Below, piece by piece: positions 34,378 to 42,890 of a stretch of 64,000 nt of DNA; within the stretch, counting starts at the first letter, position 1; the number at the start of each line of letters is the position of its first letter. The position numbers were made by a program, and so were the translations under genes. The stretch is from Chryseobacterium jejuense (GTDB lineage Bacteria; Bacteroidota; Bacteroidia; Flavobacteriales; Weeksellaceae): contig NZ_FNEG01000003.1 of the NCBI RefSeq assembly GCF_900100075.1, forward strand, positions 461,978 to 525,977. The letters run 5' to 3'. The notes under the pieces were generated by a model that was not told the DNA's origin, made no database searches, and worked only from the letters and a program-made list of their open reading frames with translations.

Positions 34378-34405
34378 AAATGCCGGAATTTTCGTTCCGG
34401 CATTT
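34378..34405 (+). terminator. Terminator of the tandem secreted paralogues
   Basis: AAATGCCGGAA and TTCCGGCATTT form an 11-bp stem with a 6-base loop 25 bases after the stop at 34352. Confidence 0.75.
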
Positions 34406-34463
34406 ATTCAATATAAAATGTATTGGGCACTCTCCTATCTTATTCTAAATATATTTTGATACA

Positions 34464-34670
34464 TTAAATATATAGAAAGAATAAGTTCTAGATGATCATA
34501 GTCAGAGACTTTTCTACATATTGGTTGAAGAAAATTCAATCATAATAATTAAGCCCCAAAGTCTCTGACTCTGGGGCTTAATGTATATACAATTAGCTAT
34601 TTGATAAACCTATTGTTAAATAAAATTGCTTATTTCTTAATTATTTTAGTGAAAACTGTATTTCCTTTTT
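34464..34670. repeat. Direct repeat A flanking the 34.6-38.0 kb gene block
   Basis: Corresponds in order to 38073-38291: the AT-rich TTAAATATATAGAAAG word, then AGTCAGAGACTTTTCTAC, a terminator of the AAGCCCC/GGGGCTT type, and finally TTATTTCTTAATTATTTTAG followed by TGAAAACTGTATTTC (34630 on). The last part is the reverse of the 3' end of a T9SS gene, but here it is read in another frame by the ORF at 34641. Confidence 0.75.
34551..34579 (-). terminator. Terminator of the 34641-35096 gene, inside repeat A
   Basis: AAGCCCC and GGGGCTT pair around an internal stretch GTCTCTGACT; the A/T flanks give a minus-strand T run. The sequence matches the terminator at 38181-38210. Confidence 0.65.
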
Positions 34671-35096
34671 CTGCTGCTGATAATCTGATAATCTGTCTTG
34701 AATATTATTTTCGCTGAATACTGGATATGCAACAAGATGATAATGAAAATCTAATGAGCAGTTAACGAAAGTTTTATCAAACGAAAAATATCCTTTCTTT
34801 GCATAAAAAATAAAATCTCTCAGATACATCTCTTTATCAAACTTTTTAAAATCCAGTTCCCGATCTCCTAATTTTAAGATTTTATCCAGATTTGGATTAA
34901 TTTTGTAATCATAATCTGCAATACATGTTGATTTTCGAAGATTTATTTTGGTTTCAGCATGTTGAGGATCATTAAATATTTCATCCCGAACATACCCACC
35001 AGCAGTTGCCAGATGTATTTTTCCCCATAAAGAATCAGTTAAAAACAGATCTAAATCATAGGCAGATGAAATATTCATATGTGAAGATTTTTCCAA
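34641..35096 (-). CDS. Hypothetical protein with a C-terminus overwritten by repeat A
   Basis: The 151-residue soluble protein starts MEKSSHMNISSAYDLDLFLTDSLWG. It has no signal peptide and is Asp/Tyr/Phe-rich; I recognise no family. Its last nine codons (KEIQFSLK and stop, 34641-34670) lie in DNA homologous to the 3' end of the T9SS gene at 38253, in which the same bases encode NTVFTKIIKK in another frame. So its present C-terminus was created by that junction. It is the last of four minus-strand genes bracketed by repeats. Confidence 0.65.
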   Translation of the reverse strand: MEKSSHMNISSAYDLDLFLTDSLWGKIHLATAGGYVRDEIFNDPQHAETKINLRKSTCIADYDYKINPNLDKILKLGDRELDFKKFDKEMYLRDFIFYAKKGYFSFDKTFVNCSLDFHYHLVAYPVFSENNIQDRLSDYQQQKKEIQFSLK

Positions 35097-35162
35097 TGTC
35101 TTTATAAGCTTAGTTTCTTGTAAGTTTAAAATCTATTAAAGGAAAATATATGCTCATCTCTC

Positions 35163-35495
35163 CTATTTTCTTTGATTTAATTCTTTGATTTTTCTGTCAC
35201 ATACTTCGTTTTCTTTTTGGAGGTGCCTTTCAATCTCTGCTTTAAACAACTCCAGTCCATTTTCAATAATAACCAATGGTTTAGCATTAAGTTTATGCTT
35301 GATCGTATACTCAATTACGGCTTTTACTACCTGAGGTACTGCAAAGTACAAGTATCTGTTTTCAAAATAACTTTTGATGATACAATTCGGACTTTGGCCT
35401 GTTTCAATGTACAGACAGTTATTCGACTCTTTTCTCCAGTAATATTCAGTTTGATTTACATTGATGATTCTGCGTTTTTTCTTTGGAATGGCCAT
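35163..35495 (-). CDS. Small hypothetical protein, MAI-[P/S]-KKK family, member 1
   Basis: A 110-residue basic protein beginning MAIPKKKRRIINVNQTEYYWRKES. It shares its opening and the EY-aromatic-W block with the next gene upstream (MAISKKNKNRVTVGGKEYLWW), so the two are paralogues at least in their N-terminal 25 residues. The rest, including YLYFAVPQVVKAVIEYTIKHKLN, is not recognisable. It ends 66 bases before the start of the gene at 35096 and starts 16 bases after the stop of its paralogue. Confidence 0.65.
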   Translation of the reverse strand: MAIPKKKRRIINVNQTEYYWRKESNNCLYIETGQSPNCIIKSYFENRYLYFAVPQVVKAVIEYTIKHKLNAKPLVIIENGLELFKAEIERHLQKENEVCDRKIKELNQRK

Positions 35496-35511
35496 CTAAT
35501 TTAATATTTTC

Positions 35512-35925
35512 TTAATGGTTTTTGTTTAGATTATTTTTTTGTATCTCTTTAAGCAGTACCTGTTTCTCTGTTTCATTCAGATTATTGTTGTTTCCATTCA
35601 ATGCATATTGAATTTGATGTATATCTTGTTTACACCACTCTATCATTCGGATAATTCCACTTTTAGTAATGATTCCTTTGCTGTCTTCAAATTTGGGTGG
35701 TGATGATAAAAAAACTAGCTGGATATAATCTTTCAAAGCTAGAACTAATTTACGATCGTCTTCTTCTTGCTGTAATCCATATTTTATAAAATGAGTTTGG
35801 TCTGAGCATACCGCTTTAATCTGTATTCCATCAAATGTTGTCTGGTCATATTCATCAAATACCCACCACAGATATTCTTTACCGCCAACAGTAACTCTAT
35901 TTTTATTTTTTTTGCTTATTGCCAT
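35512..35925 (-). CDS. Small hypothetical protein, MAI-[P/S]-KKK family, member 2
   Basis: The 137-residue protein starts MAISKKNKNRVTVGGKEYLWWVFDEYDQ. The basic start followed by a strand ending in EYLWW is shared with the neighbour at 35163-35495. It continues with DRKLVLALKDYIQLVFLSSPPKF and an Asn-rich tail. I know such short basic-start proteins only as hypotheticals in Chryseobacterium and its relatives. It is spaced 38 bases after the LRR gene and probably cotranscribed with it. Confidence 0.65.
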   Translation of the reverse strand: MAISKKNKNRVTVGGKEYLWWVFDEYDQTTFDGIQIKAVCSDQTHFIKYGLQQEEDDRKLVLALKDYIQLVFLSSPPKFEDSKGIITKSGIIRMIEWCKQDIHQIQYALNGNNNNLNETEKQVLLKEIQKNNLNKNH

Positions 35926-35963
35926 CGTTTTTGTAAATTTTTATTGATTTACATTACCTATTT

Positions 35964-38024
35964 CTAATCAATACTTATTTGAAAAGTCTCAGCATTCCTA
36001 ATTAGTATTTCTGGTTTGCTGAGCTGGCCTTCAATATCTTCTTTTCTCTTATTATTACCCCAAATAAATACTTCACGGAGTTTCGGTAATTTATTCAAAG
36101 GAGTGAAATCTGTGATATTACCAAGGTCAAAAGCCAATTGTTCCAGGTTTTTAAGATTTTCTATGCCTTCAAGACTTTTAATGTCATTATTTTCCAGATT
36201 GAGCTTTTTTAAACTGGTAAGCCTTTTCAATTTAGATAAACTGGAAACTCTACACTCAGTAAGATCTACTTCCTCAAGGCTTGGCAGATTTTCAAAAGAA
36301 ATGATGTCATCAAAATTAATATAATCGAATACAATAATTTTTAATTTTTTTAATCCGTTAATGGCTATTTTTTGGTCAGACCAAAGGTTCAGTTCAAGTT
36401 TTTCCAGGTTGGGAAACTTTTCCAGTGAAGCCACTTCGTAATTTCTTGGAACATGTAAATCTAATATCTTTACCTGCTTCAGTTCAGGGAATTTATTGAT
36501 CACTTCTCCTTTTATTACTAGCTTTTCCAATGAAGTCAAAGCTGTTAAACCTTCCAGATCACCATTATCATCCAGCTCAAGCGTTTTTAGAGATTTCAGA
36601 TGGCTTATTCCTGTAAAATAAACATCATCATTTGAATCCAAATGCAATTTTTCCACATTTTTCAGGTGCTGTAAGTCCAGCGTTATGGGTCTTTCAATTT
36701 TCCGGTTTTGTTGATAAATATTAAGATAAAGATCTTTAAGGGATTCAATAGACAGAATATCCTGCGCAAGCTCAATAGACTTGGCAGAAGTATGAAGCTG
36801 TTCCAACACCGTAAAGTGCTTTAATTCACCAATATTACGAACGGCACTCGTCTCGTAAATATTTATTTCTTTTAAATGCCCTTTCAATGGCAAAAGTTTT
36901 TTCAGGGCTATATAGGGAGGTCTATTGTAATCTCCTGAGACTGTTATTTTTTCCAGTTTCGTAAAATAGCTGAATGCCTTCTGATTTCTAACCTTTGCCC
37001 TATTAAAGTCAACCTCCTGAATTTTTGGAGCTACTAAAACATAATCTTCCAGATCTATTGAACATTTATTAAAATCTAAACTGTATAATATCGGAAAATC
37101 CTTTAAAATATGGGTATTAGTAAGATGATAACCGTCTACAATAAGGGCTGGTACGTATGGGGCGATTGATGCCAGAAGCTCTGTGTTAAAGTCTGGTATT
37201 ACCCAATCTTTATTCACATTATAATCTACCATTCGTTCTGGTACTATCATTATAAATTCAAATTCAAATTGTTTTCCATCATGATCCGGATCCGGGAGAC
37301 TGAGATCATTAACTTGTAAAGGAGGATGCAGATAAAGCCTTTTTACAGAGGAAAACTTATGAATATTTTTCAAACTCTCTACTTCGCAGTTGAGTAAACT
37401 TATAGAATGTAAGCTGGTAGAAATAGGTAAAAAGGAATCAAGATCATTAACTTTCAAATTTTGAAATTGTATAATAGTACTTCTTTTATCTGGTTTTCCC
37501 TGATATTGAATCCCGTTTTTCGAATCAATGATACTGGTATTATCAATAGTAAGGGAATATAAATCAGGCAGGAGGTTTAATTCGCTTATATTGTTGACTT
37601 CACAATTGATAAATGAAATATATTCAAGACGGTTAGAAATAGGTAAGAAAAAACCAGGATGCGGAACACTCATATTTTCTAAAGTCAAGAATTGAAAATT
37701 ATGATATGTTTCCTTAACTTTTACTATTTCCGGGTTAAATCCTTCATCGGGAACTGTACATTTATTCAGTGTTAGAGATTGCAATTTTATTTTGTCTAAA
37801 CCCTGTATATCATTAATAGAACATTCTATTAATGTCAAGTAGCGGAGTGTTTCAAAAATAGGTTCAAGTGCTGAGAAATTTTCAAAATGTAAATGAGAAA
37901 GGCATAATTTACTTAGGGAGGAAGTGTAGGAGTTGCCCCTCAATTCGGCTCCCCACTCCAAGTTCTCTAATTTAATATTGAGAGCATTCTCCAATTTGCT
38001 GACAATAGTATTAATATCACTCAT
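35964..38024 (-). CDS. Large cytoplasmic leucine-rich-repeat protein
   Basis: The 686-residue protein has no signal peptide. From about residue 60 on it consists of irregular leucine-rich repeats of 20-24 residues in the pattern LxxLxLxxCxI or LxxLxLxxN (for example LTSLKKLNLENNDIKSLEGIENLKNLEQLAF near 600-630, similar to internalin-type repeats). Cys is common at the N position in the first half (SFINCEVNNI, SLLNCEVESL). LRR arcs bind proteins; the partner is unknown. It is the first gene of the four-gene minus-strand block, so it may be part of a functional unit with the small proteins after it. Confidence 0.75.
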   Translation of the reverse strand: MSDINTIVSKLENALNIKLENLEWGAELRGNSYTSSLSKLCLSHLHFENFSALEPIFETLRYLTLIECSINDIQGLDKIKLQSLTLNKCTVPDEGFNPEIVKVKETYHNFQFLTLENMSVPHPGFFLPISNRLEYISFINCEVNNISELNLLPDLYSLTIDNTSIIDSKNGIQYQGKPDKRSTIIQFQNLKVNDLDSFLPISTSLHSISLLNCEVESLKNIHKFSSVKRLYLHPPLQVNDLSLPDPDHDGKQFEFEFIMIVPERMVDYNVNKDWVIPDFNTELLASIAPYVPALIVDGYHLTNTHILKDFPILYSLDFNKCSIDLEDYVLVAPKIQEVDFNRAKVRNQKAFSYFTKLEKITVSGDYNRPPYIALKKLLPLKGHLKEINIYETSAVRNIGELKHFTVLEQLHTSAKSIELAQDILSIESLKDLYLNIYQQNRKIERPITLDLQHLKNVEKLHLDSNDDVYFTGISHLKSLKTLELDDNGDLEGLTALTSLEKLVIKGEVINKFPELKQVKILDLHVPRNYEVASLEKFPNLEKLELNLWSDQKIAINGLKKLKIIVFDYINFDDIISFENLPSLEEVDLTECRVSSLSKLKRLTSLKKLNLENNDIKSLEGIENLKNLEQLAFDLGNITDFTPLNKLPKLREVFIWGNNKRKEDIEGQLSKPEILIRNAETFQISID

Positions 38025-38072
38025 TTTTTAATTATTGCTAACGGATGGTCTTTGTTTTTTTGTTAAAAATAG

Positions 38073-38291
38073 TTAAATATATAGAAATAGTAAGTTCTTG
38101 CCAACGAGAGTCAGAGACTTTTCTACAAATTAGCTGGATTTGCAATAAAATAAGTTATAAAGAAAGATCTATTATAACAATTAAGCCCCAAAGTCATAGA
38201 CTTTGGGGCTTAACATATACAGTAAACTTATTGTTAAATTAAAGGGAATAGTTTATTTCTTAATTATTTTAGTGAAAACTGTATTTCTTTT
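38073..38291. repeat. Direct repeat B flanking the 34.6-38.0 kb gene block
   Basis: Counterpart of 34464-34670 at a distance of 3.61-3.62 kb: TTAAATATATAGAAATAG at 38073, AGTCAGAGACTTTTCTAC at about 38109, the hairpin AAGCCCC/GGGGCTT at 38181-38210, and the 3' end of the T9SS gene at 38253-38291. In this copy the last segment is in its native coding frame. Confidence 0.75.
38181..38210 (-). terminator. Terminator of the T9SS surface-protein gene, inside repeat B
   Basis: AAGCCCCAAAGTC and ACTTTGGGGCTT form a 12-bp stem with a short loop and A/T-rich flanks. It lies about 43 bases beyond the stop of the gene at 38253. Confidence 0.75.
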
Positions 38292-39734
38292 TAATAAGTA
38301 ATTCCCAGATGGAAACTCAGTAAGGTCAACACGGTTGTTTCCTTTATTTAAAATCAGGTTTTTAATGATTTTACCTGTAATGTCATATAAATAAGCGTTT
38401 TCGTTTGCAGTAGACTCAATGGTTATCACTCCTGTTGTCGGATTTGGATAAGCTGGAGTTTTCATTTGTTTTGACGTTTCTGCTGTTGATAAGTTACCAT
38501 TGCAGCTCGGGTTATAAGAGTCTCCATTAATGGTAAAACCTTTGTTGGTCAATTGAGCTCTTGCCATAATAGCTTGCGGTGTAGAATAAGTTAATCCTGC
38601 CGCTTCTATGACTCCAATTGCGGATCCTAAGTTTGATAATGTAGGATTATTGCTGAGAGCAATTAGAAATTTATTATAATTAACACATGATAAACCAGAA
38701 TTGTTAAATCCAAAATACACATAGGCCGAAGGAACATTTTGAAACTTAATATTCCAGGTAGAAATGTCCTGATTAAAAGCCGAAGCGCCATTAAACATCA
38801 TAAAACCATAAGCACCTCCAATTTTACTAACATCCCAGTTTCCAATAGGCTGATTAAATGATGATGCATTGGTAAACATTTGATCAAAATTTACTACTTT
38901 ACTGGTGTTCCAATTATTAAGAGGCTGATTAAAGGATTTAGCATTAGAGAACATATAACGGAAATTCGTCGCATTGCTTGTATTCCATGAATTCAATGGT
39001 TGGTTGAAGGCTACCGCATCCTGGAACATGGAAATGAAATTAGTTCCGGACGAGGTATTCCAGGCAGAAATATTTTGATTAAAAGCAGATGCGTAAGAAA
39101 ACATATCCCGAAAATCTGTTACTTTTGCTGTATTCCAGGTGCCAATAGGCTGATTAAACAATTTTGCCTTGCTAAACATACTGTTCATATTCGTAATGTT
39201 GCTTGTGTTCCAGTTAGCAAATGAAGGATTACCAACCAAAGACGGACAGTTTAAGAACATTTGTGATAGATTGTTTATTTGTGTCAGATTAGGAGCATCA
39301 GTAGCGGTTACATCAAGGTTTGAACAGTTTGAAAACCCTTGATCAAATTGCTGGAGCCAAAGAATATCTCCCCATTGGCTCACTTCGAAGAGTTCCGGAT
39401 TTCCACCAGGGTTACCTTTAAATCCATAAAATAATCCATTACCATTGGATGTCTTTACTTTGTAGGTTGCCTGGATAGGATTTGGGTTTAAAGAAGTTCC
39501 AAAAGAAATAATTGTAAAAATATTGCTATTGGAGGTAACGGAAAGAGTTCCGTTATGTTGAGGATAGCCTACTTCTTCCCAGCTAATGGTGTAGTTGGTT
39601 CCGGTGCCACCAAAAGATATCGCATTATCGATGGTTCCATTTACATTAGGTTTCCATAAAGTAATAAATTCATTCTGTGCATAAGAAATGAAAAATAGAA
39701 AAAGAAAAATGATTACTAGTTGTTTTTTGTACAT
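38253..39734 (-). CDS. BspA-like (DUF285) surface protein with T9SS sorting tail
   Basis: The 493-residue protein has a signal peptide (MYKKQLVIIFLFLFFISYA). The centre (about 150-330) is a series of 23-26-residue repeats of type F-N-Q-P-x-x-x-W-N-T-S-x-x-x-x-F-x-x-M-F-x-x-A, the DUF285/BspA-like pattern. The C-terminus (PAYPNPTTGVITIE, YDITGKIIKN, FPSGNYLLKRNTVFTKIIKK) is a type-A type IX secretion signal, so the protein should be exported through T9SS and attached to the cell surface or released. It likely mediates binding. Its 3' end is duplicated 3.6 kb downstream (repeat A). Confidence 0.88.
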   Translation of the reverse strand: MYKKQLVIIFLFLFFISYAQNEFITLWKPNVNGTIDNAISFGGTGTNYTISWEEVGYPQHNGTLSVTSNSNIFTIISFGTSLNPNPIQATYKVKTSNGNGLFYGFKGNPGGNPELFEVSQWGDILWLQQFDQGFSNCSNLDVTATDAPNLTQINNLSQMFLNCPSLVGNPSFANWNTSNITNMNSMFSKAKLFNQPIGTWNTAKVTDFRDMFSYASAFNQNISAWNTSSGTNFISMFQDAVAFNQPLNSWNTSNATNFRYMFSNAKSFNQPLNNWNTSKVVNFDQMFTNASSFNQPIGNWDVSKIGGAYGFMMFNGASAFNQDISTWNIKFQNVPSAYVYFGFNNSGLSCVNYNKFLIALSNNPTLSNLGSAIGVIEAAGLTYSTPQAIMARAQLTNKGFTINGDSYNPSCNGNLSTAETSKQMKTPAYPNPTTGVITIESTANENAYLYDITGKIIKNLILNKGNNRVDLTEFPSGNYLLKRNTVFTKIIKK

Positions 39735-40092
39735 AATTTAAAATAATAATTTAAGGTTAAAATTGGGTTTGATAAGGTTGTAACTTCCCGGGGTTCTGTA
39801 TCTTATCTCTAATACAAAGATATAGACGCATAGCGACAAAACGTGTCGTATTATAATGAACTGAACATTTTTTTTTAATATTTTTTCAAATAATATTTAA
39901 TTTTATTTATCTGGAAATCAACACTTTGTGTTTTTGTTATCTTGCATGGACATCTGTGAACATCTGAGTCGTCTGTATGAGAGAATATTTGAAGATTTTT
40001 AGCGTATTTTAGCTCTAGTTTTGGTTATATTTTAAAATCTATTCAGGATAAAATGTATCTTGTACTCTCCTATTGTTATTCTGTACTATAAT
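39735..40092. other. Intergenic promoter region of the surface-protein and Crp/Fnr genes
   Basis: On the minus strand TATCTTTG (plus 39815-39822) fits the -7 consensus, 81 bases before the surface-protein start. A small inverted repeat CGACA/TGTCG lies at 39834-39848, just upstream, and may be an operator. No small ORF is supportable. Confidence 0.45.
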
Positions 40093-40671
40093 ATGCTGTT
40101 AGAAAAATTATTCAAGGAATTTGATGTAGATATTCATACATTCAATTCAGCTGATTCTGAGCTTTTTGACCAATATTTTGAACATATTTTGGTTAAAAAA
40201 AACACTTTCCTCATCCAGGAAGGCGAATTGGAAAAATACAGTTATTTCATTTTCAGTGGAATCGCCCGCTGCTGGACACTCAATCACAAAGGAGAAGAAC
40301 AGACGTTCTGGTTTTGCAAGGAAGGTACTTTCTCATTATCCAACATTTCCTTTACTTTGCAGGAACGGTCGACTTTTAATGTGCAAACCATTACAGATTG
40401 TGAGATATATAGGATTGATTATCAGCAGGCAGAAAGACTCTATAAAGCAATTTCAGGGTTAAAACCAGTTTTTGAAGACCTAACTGCCAGATTGTTGAAT
40501 AAGCTTCTCAACCGAAATATAGACTTGATAAAATACACTCCAGAGCAATATTACCTGAAAATGATGGCAGAATATGGCAGTGATTTCAATTGTATTCCTT
40601 TAAAAGATATTGCTTCTTATTTAGGAATTACTCCACAGGCTCTTAGCAGAATACGCAAACGTATTTTTTAA
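40093..40671 (+). CDS. Crp/Fnr-family transcriptional regulator
   Basis: The ATG at 40093 gives MLLEKLFKEFDVDIHTFN; the longer frame from 40060 adds only eleven unconvincing residues. The 192-residue protein has a cyclic-nucleotide-binding-like beta roll (about 30-115: VKKNTFLIQEGELEKYSYFIFSGIARCW, EEQTFWFCKEGTFSL) and a C-terminal winged helix ending PLKDIASYLGITPQALSRIRKRIF. Without the usual Cys cluster it is not an Fnr oxygen sensor, and the ligand-pocket arginine cannot be confirmed. The GNAT gene 60 bases downstream may be cotranscribed. Confidence 0.88.
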   Translation: MLLEKLFKEFDVDIHTFNSADSELFDQYFEHILVKKNTFLIQEGELEKYSYFIFSGIARCWTLNHKGEEQTFWFCKEGTFSLSNISFTLQERSTFNVQTITDCEIYRIDYQQAERLYKAISGLKPVFEDLTARLLNKLLNRNIDLIKYTPEQYYLKMMAEYGSDFNCIPLKDIASYLGITPQALSRIRKRIF

Positions 40672-40731
40672 CTTAGGTTCAGTGTTGGATATGGATAAAT
40701 ACAGACTTTTGCACCATAAAAAATTACAATT

Positions 40732-41154
40732 ATGATTAGAGCAATTACAGCAGCAGATTACTCACAACTGATGAAAATCTGGGAAAGTGCCGTACTCAAT
40801 ACCCACGATTTTTTGAAAGAAGAAGATTTTAAGTATTATAAAGAGCAAATTCCCGGTTATTTTGAGCATGTTATTTTAGCAGGATTTGAGGCAGATGGTA
40901 TCTTAGTTGGATTCATGGGCGTTGCAGAAGGAAATCTTGAGATGCTGTTTATTCATAATGATTATCGTGGGCAAGGAATTGGTAAAAAACTCATCCAATA
41001 CGGAACAGATCATTTACAAGTAACAAAAGTAGACGTGAATGAACAAAACATACAGGCCGTTGAATTTTACAAACATATCGGATTTAATGTGCTGGGCAGA
41101 TCAGAATTAGACGGACAAGGGAAAGAATATCCTATTTTACATATGGGATTATAA
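40732..41154 (+). CDS. GNAT family N-acetyltransferase
   Basis: A 140-residue GNAT with the family core intact: LVGFMGVAEGNLEMLFIHNDYRGQGIGKKLIQYG (acetyl-CoA motif R-G-x-G-I-G) and VDVNEQNIQAVEFYKHIGFNVLGRSELDGQGKEYPILHM. It resembles the YjaB-type group in size and in the ending. The substrate is unknown. It follows the Crp/Fnr gene by 60 bases and ends 28 bases before a terminator. Confidence 0.88.
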   Translation: MIRAITAADYSQLMKIWESAVLNTHDFLKEEDFKYYKEQIPGYFEHVILAGFEADGILVGFMGVAEGNLEMLFIHNDYRGQGIGKKLIQYGTDHLQVTKVDVNEQNIQAVEFYKHIGFNVLGRSELDGQGKEYPILHMGL

Positions 41155-41181
41155 TTCTATTGAAATAACTTATTATAGTCA

Positions 41182-41206
41182 AAAAGCATCCCGTGGGGAT
41201 GCTTTT
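41182..41206. terminator. Terminator between the GNAT gene and the ferritin-like gene
   Basis: AAAAGCATCCC and GGGATGCTTTT form an 11-bp stem around GTG, followed by GAATTTTTG. The same stem family recurs at 45615-45638. Confidence 0.8.
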
Positions 41207-41253
41207 GAATTTTTGTGCTCTTGTAGATTGATATATCTAAGATTTCAATAACT

Positions 41254-42069
41254 CTATACAATAAATAATGAGGCAATAGCCTGTGCATCACTTCCGCTCA
41301 AAATTTCATCATAGGCTGCAGATCCGGCAGCGACTCCAAATGCGGTTCCTGTGTTATATCCGGCCTGATTAACGTTATCTTCACCTGCATAGACAGGATT
41401 AGTAGCTGATGGCATATTTCCTCCATTAGCAAGTTCAATCCAGCCTTTATTGGCCCTCATTCTCCTAACCTGTGAAGCATGTCTTGCTTCCACAGAATGA
41501 ATCTGCAAGGCCGCTTGAAGAACAACTTTATTGGACATAACATTTCCAGCCTGCCCTTTATAAGCTCTCACGCCCGTATCTTCAAAAGCCTGTGAGAGAA
41601 TAAGAAATTGGTTGTAATCGGTAAATGGAGAGAAATTACCATTCGCAGTAAAATCAAAAGTTGGTTTGCTGCCAGGAGTGACTCCCAGAGAAGTAAGGGT
41701 ACTTTTCAGAAAACTGACATGGGCAGATTCATGCTTGGAAATTTGCATAAAAACTGTTCTGTCTGCATTGGGAATTAATCCTGAGGTGGATAATCCTATA
41801 GCGTAATATTCGTTTTCAAGGTATTCAAGTACCAGAGCGAGTTGCAAAGCGTCTGTTAAAGTGCTTTTAAGAGCAGTTCCGGTAATCTTTGTATTTACTG
41901 TTTCTGCTTTTGCCGACGTTGTCATTAAGGCTCCTAATCCCAGAGGAACAGCGGCTACAGCTGTTTTTTTTCCTAGTAAGGATATATTTGTAATGGTTTC
42001 CAATCGGGATGCTTCCGTGGTGAAAAATTTATCATGAGAAAGCTTATCTAATAATTTAAGAATGTTCAT
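41254..42069 (-). CDS. Ferritin-like domain protein, second in tandem
   Basis: The 271-residue protein has a ferritin-like (DUF4439/Ferritin_2-type) helical bundle from about residue 70 to 210: LQLALVLEYLENEYYAIGLS, VFMQISKHESAHVSFLKSTL, NQFLILSQAFEDTGVRAYKG and LQAALQIHSVEARHASQVRRMR carry the E, ExxH, E, ExxH ligand pattern for a di-metal site. An N-terminal stretch with a helix GKKTAVAAVPLGLGALMTTSA may be a membrane anchor or signal. It lies 25 bases after the related gene at 42095, an obvious operon and tandem duplicate. Confidence 0.85.
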   Translation of the reverse strand: MNILKLLDKLSHDKFFTTEASRLETITNISLLGKKTAVAAVPLGLGALMTTSAKAETVNTKITGTALKSTLTDALQLALVLEYLENEYYAIGLSTSGLIPNADRTVFMQISKHESAHVSFLKSTLTSLGVTPGSKPTFDFTANGNFSPFTDYNQFLILSQAFEDTGVRAYKGQAGNVMSNKVVLQAALQIHSVEARHASQVRRMRANKGWIELANGGNMPSATNPVYAGEDNVNQAGYNTGTAFGVAAGSAAYDEILSGSDAQAIASLFIV

Positions 42070-42094
42070 AATACAAGTTTTTGAAGATGAATAA

Positions 42095-42808
42095 TTAATT
42101 AATACCTCTTTCTTTCCATGTAAAGCGGGTTTTTATAAACCCTCCTGCTGCCATTACAATATCCTTCGGTTCTTTAGCAAGGTCAAGACCATTCGCGTCG
42201 ATCACATCATCTCCGGAAAAATCAGCGGATCCGGGATTGATAAGATTTCTGATTGCAGAAGCATGTCTGGCTTCTACGGAAACTATTTTTCCTGCAATTA
42301 CAAGATAATCAGGATTGGTTATGTACTTTCCGGCACCGTTATAAGCGGCTACACCAGTATCTTCCAGTGCTTTTGCAGTGGCAAGTACAGAATTTCGGTC
42401 ATTAAAATTTACATTAGGGTACTGAAAGTCAAGTTTTGGAAGTACATTTTGGGTAGCACCGCTGATGGCTGCTTTAAAAAAGTCCCGGTGGATTACCTCA
42501 TGATGGTAAAGATCAGTGAAAACCTCTTTTTCAATACTCGAAATTCCGGTATAAAAATTATTTACTACTTTGGTGTAAAAATCAGCTTCCAATTGTTCTA
42601 GAGCATAGGCATAATTTAAAATTCCTACATCTCCGGTTCCTAAATCAAAGATTTTGCTGTTATCCATCATCTGAAAGTCATCATCATCGTTACAGCCTAT
42701 CATGGTGAGCCCGGCAATTGCCAGTCCCACACCGCTTAGCTTTAAAAAGTTTCTTCTGCCTGTATCAAGAGTTGCCCCCTGATTAGAAACATGAATCATT
42801 TTTTTCAT
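42095..42808 (-). CDS. Ferritin-like domain protein with twin-arginine-like signal
   Basis: The 237-residue protein starts with a signal containing TGRRNFLKLSGVGLAIAGLTMIGCNDD: RRNFLK fits a Tat motif and GC a possible lipobox. The ferritin-like helices follow: ILNYAYALEQLEADFYTKVV, VFTDLYHHEVIHRDFFKAAI, NSVLATAKALEDTGVAAYNGAG and VIAGKIVSVEARHASAIRNL, giving the E...ExxH...E...ExxH ligands. It is exported, likely folded. It pairs with the gene at 41254, and in the same neighbourhood are a fasciclin protein, MsrB and an ECF sigma/anti-sigma pair, suggesting an envelope oxidative-stress function. Confidence 0.85.
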   Translation of the reverse strand: MKKMIHVSNQGATLDTGRRNFLKLSGVGLAIAGLTMIGCNDDDDFQMMDNSKIFDLGTGDVGILNYAYALEQLEADFYTKVVNNFYTGISSIEKEVFTDLYHHEVIHRDFFKAAISGATQNVLPKLDFQYPNVNFNDRNSVLATAKALEDTGVAAYNGAGKYITNPDYLVIAGKIVSVEARHASAIRNLINPGSADFSGDDVIDANGLDLAKEPKDIVMAAGGFIKTRFTWKERGIN

Positions 42809-42890
42809 AATATTAATTTTTGAAGTGTTGGATAAATAATCAAAAGAAAAAACAGCACACTGAAAATATGCTGCTTAGACCCTATGTTTA

